Source: Pandoraea captiosa
GTDB taxonomy: Bacteria > Pseudomonadota > Gammaproteobacteria > Burkholderiales > Burkholderiaceae
Length of the DNA stretch: 64,000 nucleotides
Assembly: GCF_902459775.1 (NCBI RefSeq)
Contig: NZ_CABPSQ010000001.1
Span: 558,001-622,000, forward strand
Direction: 5' to 3'
Under the pieces are notes generated by a model. That model did not search any database, was not told the origin of the DNA, and worked only from the letters and a program-made list of their open reading frames with translations. The position numbers were made by a program, and so were the translations under genes. Of the stretch, positions 43,821 through 52,247 are shown piece after piece (positions within the stretch are counted from its first letter, which is position 1; every line of letters starts with the position of its first letter).

Positions 43821-46493
43821 ATGAAATCCGAGACTCTTACGGCGCTTGCGACGAACGCCGATCTGGCCGATGTGCACGACGAGGACCCTCAGGAAACGGG
43901 GGAGTGGCTCGACGCATTGGAGGGGGTCGCGCGAATCGCGGGCGTTGACCGTGCGATCTTCCTGCTTGAGCGTGTCGCCGAGCACGCGCGCTTTCTGGGC
44001 ATCTCGCGAGTCGCAAAAACGCTGTCGTCGTACCAGAACACGATTGCCGTCGAGGATCAGCCGGTCTACCCCGGCGACCTCCGGCTTGAAGAGCGCATCA
44101 CCTCGATCATTCGCTGGAACGCCCTGGCGATGGTAGCGAGGGCGAACAAGGCCTATGGAGAACTCGGCGGGCACATTGCTAGCTACGCATCAGCCGCCGA
44201 GATCTTCGAGGTGGGATTCAATCATTTTTTTCGCGCCGATAGCGAGAGCGGCAAAGGCGATCTGGTCTATTTTCAAGCGCACTCGGCGCCCGGCGTGTAT
44301 GCACGGGCGTGGCTGGAGGGCCGGCTCACGCATGATCAACTGACGTCGTATCGGCAGGAAGTCGGGGGCGGCGGTTTGTGCTCGTACCCGCATCCATGGC
44401 TGATGCCGGACTTCTGGCAGTTTCCCACCGGCTCGATGGGGATCGGCCCCGTCAGCGCGATCTACCAGGCGCGATTTCTGCGGTACCTCGAACATCGCGG
44501 CATCGCCCGGACGGCCGGGCGCAGAGTCTGGGGGGTGTTTGGGGACGGCGAGATGGACGAGCCTGAGTCCATCGCTGCGTTGTCGCTTGCCGCGCGTGAA
44601 ACGCTCGATAACGTGACCTTTGTCGTCAATTGCAACTTGCAGCGACTCGACGGACCTGTCCGCGGGAACGGACAAATCATTCAGGAACTCGAGGCACTCT
44701 TTGCCGGGGCGGGCTGGAACGTCATCAAAGTGATGTGGGGCAGCGAATGGGACGCGCTGTTCGCACGTGATACCGATCATGCGCTGCTGCGCAAACTTGC
44801 CGCGACGGTCGATGGTCAGTATCAGACGTTGGGGGCCAACGACGGGGAATACAACCGCTCGCATTTTTTCGACAGCGATCCGCAGATCAAAGCACTGGTG
44901 TCGCATATGACGCCCGACGAGATCGATGGTTTGCGGCGTGGCGGCCATGACTTGCGCAAGCTCCATGCGGCGTTTCTTGCGGCCAGATCGCACCGCGGTC
45001 GACCCACGGTCATTCTGGCGAAGACCAAGAAGGGCTATGGCATGGGGCAGGTGGGCGAGTCCCGCAATGTCGCACATCAGCAGAAGAAGCTCGATGTCGA
45101 CGCTCTCAAGGCGTTCCGCGATCGTTTCCGTCTGCCGCTCGACGATGCGCAGGTCGAGGAAATGGCGTTCTTCCGTCCTCCGGAAGACAGCGAAGAGATG
45201 CGCTACCTGCGCAGTCGGCGTGAAGCCCTGGGTGGGTATTTGCCAAGGCGTACGGTGCGGGCCGATGTCGTGCCGGTGCCGGACATTGCGACCTATGCGC
45301 GGTTTGCGCTGGATCCGGACGCACGCGAGAACTCGACGACGACGGCCATCGTGCGTCTCTTTTCCAATCTTCTCAAGGACAAGGCGCTCGGCAGCCGTAT
45401 CGTCCCCATCGTCGCGGACGAGGCGCGTACGTTCGGCATGGCGAGTCTGTTCCGGCAGGTCGGCATCTATTCTCCGCTCGGGCAGTTGTACGAGCCTGAG
45501 GACGCGGGATCCATACAAGCCTACCGCGAGTCCAGAGAGGGGCAGCTTCTGGAAGAGGGGATCACGGAAGCCGGTGCAATCGCGTCGTGGACGGCGGCGG
45601 CGACCTCCTACGCGGTCAATGGCGTCGCCATGTTGCCGTTTTACATCTACTACTCGATGTTCGGATTCCAGCGAGTGGGGGATCTGATCTGGGCGGCGGC
45701 CGATCAGCGCGCCCGTGGTTTCCTCATCGGTGCCACATCGGGTCGCACTACCCTGTCCGGCGAGGGGCTTCAGCATCAGGATGGTACGAGTCACCTGATG
45801 GCGTCTGCTGTCCCGAATTGCCGTGCATACGATCCGGCATTTGCGGGGGAGGTTGCCGTCATCGTCGATTACGGCGCCCGGCGAATGATGGAGGCGCAGT
45901 GCGACGAGTTCTTTTATCTCACGGTGACCAACGAGAATTATCGACACGATGCGATAGCGCCCGAGGACCACGAAGCGATCATCAAGGGGATGCGCAAGTA
46001 TGGCGTGCGGGGCAACGCAACGCCCTGCGTCAGACTGCTGGGATCGGGGGCGATCCTGAACGAAGTCATCGCCGCTGCCGAGTTGCTGGCCGCCGACTGG
46101 GGCGTTGCCTCCGAGATATGGAGCGTCACAAGTTATTCGGAGCTGGCACGGCAGGCCGCGGCGGCCGAGCGTGACGGTCTCTTTACATCGCAGGACGCGC
46201 CGCCCAGCTATCTTGCGCAATGCCTGCCGGGGGCCACGCCGATTGTTGCCGCGAGCGATTACGTGCGCGCCTATCCGCAAATGATCGCGTGTTACCTGAG
46301 CGCGCCGATGACTGTGCTCGGCACGGACGGCTTTGGGCGCAGCGACACGCGCGGTGCGCTACGTCGTTTTTTCGAGGTCGACCGGTGGCACATCGTTTTG
46401 GCGGCTTTGGCAGCGACGCACCCGGAAAAGCGGGCAGAAGCCATCCAGCGATACGGGATCGAGCGACGGGACGCCGCGCCATGGACGTTGTGA
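43821..46493 (+). CDS. AceE-type 2-oxoacid dehydrogenase E1 component (homodimeric)
   Basis: An 890-residue thiamine-diphosphate enzyme colinear with AceE (887 aa in E. coli): ETGEWLDALEGV, RWNALAMVARANK, GGHIASYASAAEIFEVGFNHFFR, the ThDP/Mg motif GDGEMDEPES followed by VVNCNLQRLDGP, KGYGMGQ, NVAHQQKK, PIVADEARTFGM, FYIYYSMFGFQR and GLQHQDGTSHL. E. coli AceE has HEDGHSH at the last site; the His-to-Thr change may alter substrate choice. The ATG used has AAAGGA 9 nt upstream; an ATG 9 bp earlier is too close to it. No E2 or E3 is nearby. MdeB-like 2-oxobutyrate dehydrogenase is an alternative identity. Confidence 0.92.
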   Translation: MKSETLTALATNADLADVHDEDPQETGEWLDALEGVARIAGVDRAIFLLERVAEHARFLGISRVAKTLSSYQNTIAVEDQPVYPGDLRLEERITSIIRWNALAMVARANKAYGELGGHIASYASAAEIFEVGFNHFFRADSESGKGDLVYFQAHSAPGVYARAWLEGRLTHDQLTSYRQEVGGGGLCSYPHPWLMPDFWQFPTGSMGIGPVSAIYQARFLRYLEHRGIARTAGRRVWGVFGDGEMDEPESIAALSLAARETLDNVTFVVNCNLQRLDGPVRGNGQIIQELEALFAGAGWNVIKVMWGSEWDALFARDTDHALLRKLAATVDGQYQTLGANDGEYNRSHFFDSDPQIKALVSHMTPDEIDGLRRGGHDLRKLHAAFLAARSHRGRPTVILAKTKKGYGMGQVGESRNVAHQQKKLDVDALKAFRDRFRLPLDDAQVEEMAFFRPPEDSEEMRYLRSRREALGGYLPRRTVRADVVPVPDIATYARFALDPDARENSTTTAIVRLFSNLLKDKALGSRIVPIVADEARTFGMASLFRQVGIYSPLGQLYEPEDAGSIQAYRESREGQLLEEGITEAGAIASWTAAATSYAVNGVAMLPFYIYYSMFGFQRVGDLIWAAADQRARGFLIGATSGRTTLSGEGLQHQDGTSHLMASAVPNCRAYDPAFAGEVAVIVDYGARRMMEAQCDEFFYLTVTNENYRHDAIAPEDHEAIIKGMRKYGVRGNATPCVRLLGSGAILNEVIAAAELLAADWGVASEIWSVTSYSELARQAAAAERDGLFTSQDAPPSYLAQCLPGATPIVAASDYVRAYPQMIACYLSAPMTVLGTDGFGRSDTRGALRRFFEVDRWHIVLAALAATHPEKRAEAIQRYGIERRDAAPWTL

Positions 46494-46604
46494 TGGGGCG
46501 CCAGGCGCCGTGCCTGGGACCTCAGCGCAGCGGGACGATTACCACGTTCGAGGGCGCATTGCGGCGTCCTCGGTGTATCCAACCCTCACGATGGAGATTA
46601 AGGA

Positions 46605-46886
46605 ATGGAATTTCTGCTTCATATCAGCTTTCGTCCTCTGCTTGCACTGAGCGAAACGAAACAGGCGCAGGTCGTGCAGGCCGAACGCGAAGCGGCGGAC
46701 CGGCTGCGCAAGGCGGGGCGGCTGGTTCGTCTCTGGCGCGTTCCCTGTCGTCCGGAAAACATGGGGATCTGGTCCGCTGCGGACGCCACGGACCTGCACG
46801 ACATGATTTCGACGCTGCCTGCGTTTCCGTTCTTCGATGAAATCAAGGTGACGCCGTTGGCCGAGCATCCGGTGGAGTCGCGCTGA
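46605..46886 (+). CDS. Muconolactone delta-isomerase-like protein
   Basis: A 93-residue ferredoxin-fold protein matching CatC in length and pattern: MEFLLHISFRPL, EREAADRLRKAGRLVRLWRVPCRPENMGIWSA in outline, and LHDMISTLPAFPFFDEIKVTPLAEHP. CatC moves the double bond of muconolactone in the beta-ketoadipate pathway. No catA, catB or pca genes are in the window; it lies 111 bp after the AceE-like gene and ends the cluster, so it may isomerise a different unsaturated lactone or oxo intermediate. Confidence 0.85.
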   Translation: MEFLLHISFRPLLALSETKQAQVVQAEREAADRLRKAGRLVRLWRVPCRPENMGIWSAADATDLHDMISTLPAFPFFDEIKVTPLAEHPVESR

Positions 46887-46912
46887 ACTCGCTGAACCCA
46901 CACGAACCCGCA

Positions 46913-46943
46913 CGAACCCGCAGGGACGATCCCCGCGGGTTCG
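46913..46943 (+). terminator. Hairpin ending the hydantoinase cluster
   Basis: CGAACCCGCAGGG and CCCCGCGGGTTCG form a 13-bp stem with one mismatch and a 5-nt loop, 26 bp after the CatC-like stop, at the junction with a convergent gene. There is no T-run, so it may be factor-assisted. Confidence 0.5.
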
Positions 46944-46987
46944 CGCGTCGCGTGGACACAATGATGCTCGCCCGGCAGCGGACAGCC

Positions 46988-47905
46988 TCAACCCCGATCA
47001 TAGGCCCAGGTACCGTTTGCGCCGAGCGCGCGGGCGAACGATGCTCGACCGGGGCCTGCGAGCCACTCGCGAACGGACAGCATCGAAGGATGGATCGAGC
47101 GCAGCGCGCCGAGATCCGCATTCCCGGCGAGTGGCCCTTCATCGACCAGCGCAGTGAGCTTGTTCAGGAAGGGGCTTGCGGCAAGCGTCTCCTCCGTGAA
47201 GCGGGCGTAGGCGATCCTGCGCCCCGCCGCCTCGCTGAGCAACGCCTCGAGCGTCTCGCCGGTCACCGTGTCGCCGGCGATTTCAAAGGTCTGTCCACCG
47301 AAACGGTGCGCCGCGGCGAACACCGGTTCGACGAACTTGCCGATGTCCTCGACCGCCAGCAACTGCATTGCCTGTTTCGAACGCAGGAAGAAATTGAAGC
47401 GCCCCTCGTCGAGCCCGAATCCGGGCATCACCAGCGTCTCCATGAAGGTCACGGGGCGAACGATGGTCGCCATGATCGGCAAAGACCGAATGTGCGCTTC
47501 GATGCGCATCTTGCTGTCGAAATGACCAACGCCGGTAGGCTTGTCGCCGACCGCCGCTCCCGAACTGTAGACCAGGTGGCGGACGCCGCATTCCACCGCC
47601 ATGTCTGCGATCGAGATTCCGAAGCGAACTTCGTCTTCGTCCGTCAAATCCCCGCCAGGCGACGACTGCTGCACGCTGAACACCCCGTGAACGTCGCGCA
47701 TGGCTGTGCGGATGGCATCAGTGTCGGCGTAGGCGCCCTGAACGAGTTCCGCGCCGGCGTTGCGAAGTGCGATGGCCTTCTCGGAAGCGGGATCTCGCAC
47801 CAGCGCGCGCAATGGCCAACCTGCCTTCAGCAGCGCAGCGGCGACCGAGCCGCCCTGTTGACCGGTAGCACCAAAGACAAGAACAGGTTTTTTGGGGTCC
47901 GACAT
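46988..47905 (-). CDS. NmrA/HSCARG family NAD(P)-binding protein
   Basis: A 305-residue atypical SDR: PVLVFGATGQQGGSVAAALLKAG (GxxGxxG), RALVRDP, VQGAYADTDAIRTAMRDVHGVFSVQ, HLVYSSGAAVGDKPTGVGHFDSKMRIEAHI and VRPVTFMETL. Members act as NADPH sensors or reductases. The start MSDPKKPVLV has GAGGG 6 nt upstream; an ATG six codons earlier is also open. It is divergent from an HxlR regulator gene across about 90 bp, a frequent redox-sensing pairing. Confidence 0.9.
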   Translation of the reverse strand: MSDPKKPVLVFGATGQQGGSVAAALLKAGWPLRALVRDPASEKAIALRNAGAELVQGAYADTDAIRTAMRDVHGVFSVQQSSPGGDLTDEDEVRFGISIADMAVECGVRHLVYSSGAAVGDKPTGVGHFDSKMRIEAHIRSLPIMATIVRPVTFMETLVMPGFGLDEGRFNFFLRSKQAMQLLAVEDIGKFVEPVFAAAHRFGGQTFEIAGDTVTGETLEALLSEAAGRRIAYARFTEETLAASPFLNKLTALVDEGPLAGNADLGALRSIHPSMLSVREWLAGPGRASFARALGANGTWAYDRG

Positions 47906-47997
47906 GTATGCCCTCACGTGCATGGTGATGAGCCGCTAATTTAAACTCCGGTAGCATCCGCCGGAAGACGGCACATTGATTAACCTTGGGCACAAGC

Positions 47998-48420
47998 ATG
48001 ATACGAATGCAACGCACCATTCACGGTCGACCTTACGAACAAACGGAAGCGGGGCCGAAATTCCGACCATGCGCACCGCATGACGTGCTTGCCCGACTCG
48101 GTGACAAATGGACGATTCTCGTCGTGTCTCACCTTGCCGTCGCCGAAGGCCACCGTCTGCGTTTTTCCGAACTCAAACGCGGTATCGAAGGAATTACGCA
48201 GCGCATGCTCACGCTCACGCTGCGCAATCTCGAACGGGATGGGTTGCTGACCCGGCACTGCTATGCAGAAGTGCCGCCACGCGTCGAGTACGAACTCACG
48301 GAGATGGGCGACAGCCTGCTGCCGGCCTTAGCGGGTTTCACGGCGTGGATACGCGACAACTGGCCGCGACTGGAGGCCTGCCGGCGCGCGTTCGACGAGG
48401 CACAGAGGCAGGACGCTTAA
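47998..48420 (+). CDS. HxlR-family transcriptional regulator
   Basis: A 140-residue winged-helix regulator: FRPCAPHDVLARLGDKWTILVVSHLA, RFSELKRGIEGITQRMLTLTLRNLERDGLLTR and VPPRVEYELTEMGDSL. A single Cys just before the first helix is in the position used for redox or electrophile sensing in related HxlR proteins. The start is one of two nearby ATGs (the second three codons later), and neither has a strong ribosome site. Divergent from the NmrA-like gene, which it likely represses. Confidence 0.92.
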   Translation: MIRMQRTIHGRPYEQTEAGPKFRPCAPHDVLARLGDKWTILVVSHLAVAEGHRLRFSELKRGIEGITQRMLTLTLRNLERDGLLTRHCYAEVPPRVEYELTEMGDSLLPALAGFTAWIRDNWPRLEACRRAFDEAQRQDA

Positions 48421-48457
48421 ACGCGCGGAAAGACCAGACGGCAAGCCTCGGCGGCCG

Positions 48458-49237
48458 CTAGATGAACATCCCGCCCGAGGCCTCGATGCGCTGCGCATTG
48501 ATCCAGCGATTGTCCTCGGCGAGCAACGATGCAATCAGCGGCCCGATGTCGTCGGGCAATCCCGCTCTGCCCAGCGCCGTGTTGCTCGCGACGAAACGGT
48601 TGAGTTCCGGGTCGTCGCGAACTGCACCGCCGCTAAAGTCCGTCTGGATCGCCCCCGGCGCGACCGTATTCGCCGCGATGCCGCGCTTGCCCAGTTCGAC
48701 GGCCAGATAGCGCGTGAGCACTTCCACGGCGCCCTTCATGCTCGCGTACGGCGCACTGTTGGGAATGGTGATACGTGTGAGACCCGACGAGATATTCACG
48801 ATGCGCCCGCCGTCGCGCAAGAGCGGCAGGAGGGTTTGCGTGAGGAAGAAAACGCCCTTGAAATGGACGTTGTAGAGGGCATCCAACTCTTGCTCGGTCG
48901 TCTTCGCTATCGCGTTGTGATGCGAGGTCCCCGCATTGTTGACGAGGAAATCGAGCTTGTCCGCGCCGAGCGACGACAGCGCCGTGCGCACCTGGGCGGA
49001 AAACGCTTCGAAGCTGGAGACGTTGCCGACATCGAGTTGCAGGGCGATGGCCTGGCCGCCGTTGGCTGTCACCTCTGCGACTACTTCGTCGGCCTGCGCA
49101 CGGTTAGAGTGGTAAGTGAAGATGCTGCGGATGCCGCGCCAGGCCAGGCTCTGTACGGTACTGCGTCCGAGACCGCGGCTTCCCCCGGTCACGAGGGCAA
49201 TGGGGTTGGGGGATGTCGTGTAGATCGTGTCAGTCAT
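48458..49237 (-). CDS. SDR family oxidoreductase
   Basis: A 259-residue classical short-chain dehydrogenase: cofactor motif LVTGGSRGLGRS, NNAGTSHHN, catalytic S in NISSGL and Y-x3-K in PYASMKGA, ending LLAEDNRWINAQRIEASGGMFI. The Arg/Ser-rich region after the glycine motif suggests NADPH use. It is divergent from an AraC gene with 119 bp between them and probably forms its target. Confidence 0.93.
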   Translation of the reverse strand: MTDTIYTTSPNPIALVTGGSRGLGRSTVQSLAWRGIRSIFTYHSNRAQADEVVAEVTANGGQAIALQLDVGNVSSFEAFSAQVRTALSSLGADKLDFLVNNAGTSHHNAIAKTTEQELDALYNVHFKGVFFLTQTLLPLLRDGGRIVNISSGLTRITIPNSAPYASMKGAVEVLTRYLAVELGKRGIAANTVAPGAIQTDFSGGAVRDDPELNRFVASNTALGRAGLPDDIGPLIASLLAEDNRWINAQRIEASGGMFI

Positions 49238-49356
49238 GAGGGCTGTTCCGGGAAATCGTTACGGAGCCCTCAGCGTAGAGCGGCGAACGCGCCACGCCTA
49301 TGCCGAAACTATCCTGTTTATTGCCCGATCCTGCTTTTTCCGGTAGCTTGCGCGAC

Positions 49357-50283
49357 ATGGACACCCGAGCCGAACACGCGACGTCGATGGCCACACTGGT
49401 CGACGCAGTCAACCGCTACACCGCGCGCCAATCCGGCGAGAGCCCGTTCTACACGATCGCGGACGGGCTGATCATTCTGCGCGCGCAATGCCATCGGCAT
49501 CCGACGCAATTGATACACAAACCCGCATTGTGTATCGTCGTTCAGGGCGCCAAATGGACCGCATTCGGCGCGCACAAACTCGTCTACCGGGCGGGTGAGG
49601 CGCTGGTGGTCAACCTCGAAATGCCGGGGGCGAGCCAGGTGATCGAAGGCAGCGCCGATCGACCGTATCTGAGCATCGTGATCGAACTCGATCAGGCGGC
49701 GATGCGCGAAGTCCTCGCGCAGCTTGATTCGCCGCCCGCTGCCGACACCGACGCGCCGGAAAGCGCTTTCGTCATGCCGCTGGAACGCGAGCTGATCGAT
49801 TGCGCGTCGCGCGCGATCCGACTGCTGGAGACGCCGGACGCGGTTCCGGTGCTTTACCCGCTTCTCATGCGCGAAATTTGCTATTGGCTACTGAGCGGTC
49901 CGCACGGGGGACGCATCGCAAACGCGATCGTCGGCGGCGAGAGGCATGTGGGCGTTGTCAAGGCGATGCATGTCTTGCGCGAACGTTTTGCGCAGCCATT
50001 CCGGATCGAGGAACTGGCGGCATTCGCGAAGCTGAGCCCCTCGGCGTTTCATCACAAGTTCAAGGCGCTCACCTGCGTCACGCCCTTGCAATACCAGAAG
50101 CAGATTCGCCTGCTCGAAGCGAGGCGTCTGATGGCGGCCGGCGAAGCCAACGTGCAGAGCGCGGCGGCGCGTGTCGGCTATGAAAGCGCCTCGCAGTTCA
50201 ATCGTGAGTACACGCGCATGTTCGGTGCGCCGCCCAAGCGGGATATTTCGACGTTCGGTCGCGTGGGACGGCGCGCATCGTAG
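49357..50283 (+). CDS. AraC-family regulator (YqhC-type)
   Basis: A 308-residue regulator with the AraC_N sensor domain (PALCIVVQGAKWTAFGAHKLVYRAGEALVV, DRPYLSIVIELD) and C-terminal AraC helices (RIEELAAFAKLSPSAFHHKFKALT, VQSAAARVGYESASQFNREYTRMFGAPPKRD). In E. coli YqhC responds to aldehydes and activates a dehydrogenase, which fits the divergent SDR gene. Start uncertain: MDTRAEHATS is used; an earlier ATG (49300) and a later one (MATLVDAV) are open, none with a strong ribosome site. Confidence 0.9.
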   Translation: MDTRAEHATSMATLVDAVNRYTARQSGESPFYTIADGLIILRAQCHRHPTQLIHKPALCIVVQGAKWTAFGAHKLVYRAGEALVVNLEMPGASQVIEGSADRPYLSIVIELDQAAMREVLAQLDSPPAADTDAPESAFVMPLERELIDCASRAIRLLETPDAVPVLYPLLMREICYWLLSGPHGGRIANAIVGGERHVGVVKAMHVLRERFAQPFRIEELAAFAKLSPSAFHHKFKALTCVTPLQYQKQIRLLEARRLMAAGEANVQSAAARVGYESASQFNREYTRMFGAPPKRDISTFGRVGRRAS

Positions 50284-50370
50284 CCCCGCCGCCACGCGTC
50301 CGATTGCGTTCCTGAGGTGCAGGAGGCGCAATGTGCGCGATGCCCGCACGACCGCTGGATCGTTAGCCGG

Positions 50371-51144
50371 TCACAGTCGCGCGCCGCCTGTGGCGTCGAT
50401 GAACTGACCGGTCGTCCAGCGGGCTTCGTCCGACGCGAGAAACGCGATCACGTCTGCGACATCGGCGGGCTGCCCGACGCGCGAGAACACCGACATCGCT
50501 TGCGCACCGGCGCGCGCTTCCGGAATCGTGATCCACGCAGCGTTCATGTCGGTTTCCGTCACACCGGGCATGACGGCGTTGACCGTGATGCCCCGCGCAC
50601 CGAATTCCGGGGCAAGTGCCAGCGTCAATGTTTCGAGCGCTCCCTTCGATGCAGCGTAGGCAGGATGGGTCGGCGCCGCCACCCGCGTGAATCCCGTCGA
50701 AACATTGATGATCCTTCCGTTGTCCCGAATGTGATCGGCGACCGCCTGAATCAGGAAGAAGGGCGCCTTGAGGTTCACCGAGATGATGTCGTCGAAGGTG
50801 GATGCGTCGGTCTGCGACAGTGGGACCGCCGGTGCAATACCGGCGTTGTTGACGAGGATGTCGATGAATGGCTGCCCGGTGACCTCCTTCGCGGCTGACT
50901 GAAACTGCGCCCAAAGGCTGTCCGTGGCGTCTTTGCCTGCGCTCAGATCTGCCTGCACGGCAACAGCTTTCGACCCCAGCGACTCGATCTCGCGCACCGT
51001 GGCTTGTGCTGCTGCGGCATTGTTGCCGTAATGCACGCCGATGAACGCTGCGCCATGTCTCGCAAAAGCGAGTGCGACCGCACGCCCAATGCCGCGCGAG
51101 CCGCCGGTGATGAGCGCCGTCTTTCCTGCAAATCTTGCTGACAT
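50371..51144 (-). CDS. SDR family oxidoreductase
   Basis: A 257-residue classical short-chain dehydrogenase: LITGGSRGIGRAVAL, VNNAGIAPAVPL, NVSTGF, YAASKGALETLTLALAPEFG and VAFLASDEARWTTGQFIDATGG (C-terminal segment). The start MSARFAGKTA has GAGGAG upstream, chosen over an ATG twelve codons earlier. It is divergent from a TetR gene and has a good promoter in the spacer. It shares its plan with the SDR at 48458 but is clearly a different protein. Substrate unknown. Confidence 0.93.
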   Translation of the reverse strand: MSARFAGKTALITGGSRGIGRAVALAFARHGAAFIGVHYGNNAAAAQATVREIESLGSKAVAVQADLSAGKDATDSLWAQFQSAAKEVTGQPFIDILVNNAGIAPAVPLSQTDASTFDDIISVNLKAPFFLIQAVADHIRDNGRIINVSTGFTRVAAPTHPAYAASKGALETLTLALAPEFGARGITVNAVMPGVTETDMNAAWITIPEARAGAQAMSVFSRVGQPADVADVIAFLASDEARWTTGQFIDATGGARL

Positions 51145-51178
51145 CGATAACTCCTCTTCGACTAAATTCAGAGCGATC

Positions 51179-51208
51179 ACTATAATAATCGGCGATCCAC
51201 CGTGTCAA
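51179..51208 (-). promoter_or_regulatory. Promoter of the SDR gene
   Basis: On the minus strand TTGACA, an 18-bp spacer and TATAGT read toward the SDR gene, with the start codon about 35 bp after the -10. A perfect -35 in a divergent SDR/TetR spacer makes this the likely site of TetR repression. Confidence 0.7.
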
Positions 51209-51234
51209 CTATTTTTATAGCGAACGATACAAAA

Positions 51235-51855
51235 ATGAATCAACCGATCCGCAAACGAGGCAGACCTCGACTGCTGGACCGCAACGCCGGGCTCGACGTG
51301 GCGGCGACATTGTTCTGGGAACATGGTTACGAAGGGACCTCGATCGCCGATCTGACGGAGGCGATGGGTGTCCCGCCGCCATCGCTTTATGCGACGTTCG
51401 GATCGAAGGAAGATCTGTACCGACAGGCGCTCGACCATATCAGCGCGCGCGAGAACAAGTCGTGGCTCGAAGCGTTGCAGGGAGACTTGCCGGCCTACGA
51501 CGCGATGGCGTTTTATCTGCACGACGCTGCCGCCCGCTTCACGACGCCGGGGCGGCCGCGCGGTTGCATGATTTCGACGGCGGTGCTCCAGCATGCCGAC
51601 AAGAGCGAGTCTGTGGCGCAATGGGTGGCTGCGCGACGGGATCTCGGGTTGAAGACGATCAGGGCGCGCTTCGATCGTGCAGTCGCCGAGGGCGAACTGG
51701 CCAGCGATACCGACACCGAAGCCTTGGCGCGCTTTTTCGGCGCAGTCGTGCAAGGCATGTCGGCGCAAGCCTGCGATGGCGCGAGCAAGGCGGTGCTAAA
51801 ACGCATTGCCGATGTCGCACTATCCGCATGGCCCGGTTCGAAAGGCGGCCGGTGA
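51235..51855 (+). CDS. TetR-family transcriptional regulator
   Basis: A 206-residue repressor starting MNQPIRKRGRPRLLDRN: basic arm, then helix-turn-helix LDVAATLFWEHGYEGTSIAD and LTEAMGVPPPSLYATFGSKEDLY. The C-terminal domain has the CMIST segment (GRPRGCMISTAVL) common in TetR proteins controlling SDR or oxidoreductase genes. An ATG 11 codons upstream is open but overlaps the SDR promoter. Probably represses the divergent SDR gene. Confidence 0.93.
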   Translation: MNQPIRKRGRPRLLDRNAGLDVAATLFWEHGYEGTSIADLTEAMGVPPPSLYATFGSKEDLYRQALDHISARENKSWLEALQGDLPAYDAMAFYLHDAAARFTTPGRPRGCMISTAVLQHADKSESVAQWVAARRDLGLKTIRARFDRAVAEGELASDTDTEALARFFGAVVQGMSAQACDGASKAVLKRIADVALSAWPGSKGGR

Positions 51856-51969
51856 CACGGATGGGGGCGTCAGTTGCGCGCGCGTTTGGAGGCACGACAG
51901 GGCCGGCGGGCGCGCACGTCGACAACGTGATCGCCTCGCCGGTGGACACACCATCGAGAGGACTGGCGT

Positions 51970-52199
51970 TTATGCCGAGAGTTTCATCAGCGTCAGTCCG
52001 CTGACGATCAGCACGCAGCCGCGATGCGGGCCGGACTCGCGATTTCGCCGAGCATGACGATGCCCACGACGAATGCGCCAACGGCGCCAATGCCGGTCCA
52101 GAGCGTGTAGGCGGTGCCAAGCGGGAGGGTTTTCATGGAAACCGATAGCAAACCGAAGCTAGCGGCCATCGTCACGAGCGTGACTACGGTGAGTTCACG
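51970..52199 (-). pseudogene. Remnant of an SMR-family efflux gene (SugE/Gdx-like)
   Basis: Reading the minus strand gives LTVVTLVTMAASFGLLSVSM, KTLPLGTAYTLWTGIGAVGA and FVVGIVMLGEIASPARIAA, then a stop; shifting frame by one base restores VLIVSGLTLMKLSA and a stop. This matches the last three transmembrane helices of small multidrug resistance proteins of the SugE type, including the GTAYxxWTGIGAVG signature. The first helix with the essential Glu (about 30 residues) is missing and replaced by unrelated sequence next to the LysR gene 3' end. So the gene is truncated and frameshifted. Confidence 0.8.
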
Positions 52200-52247
52200 C
52201 GAATCCCTGCAATGGCGTGCCGGCGAGGCATGGCGATCGGGCGTAGA

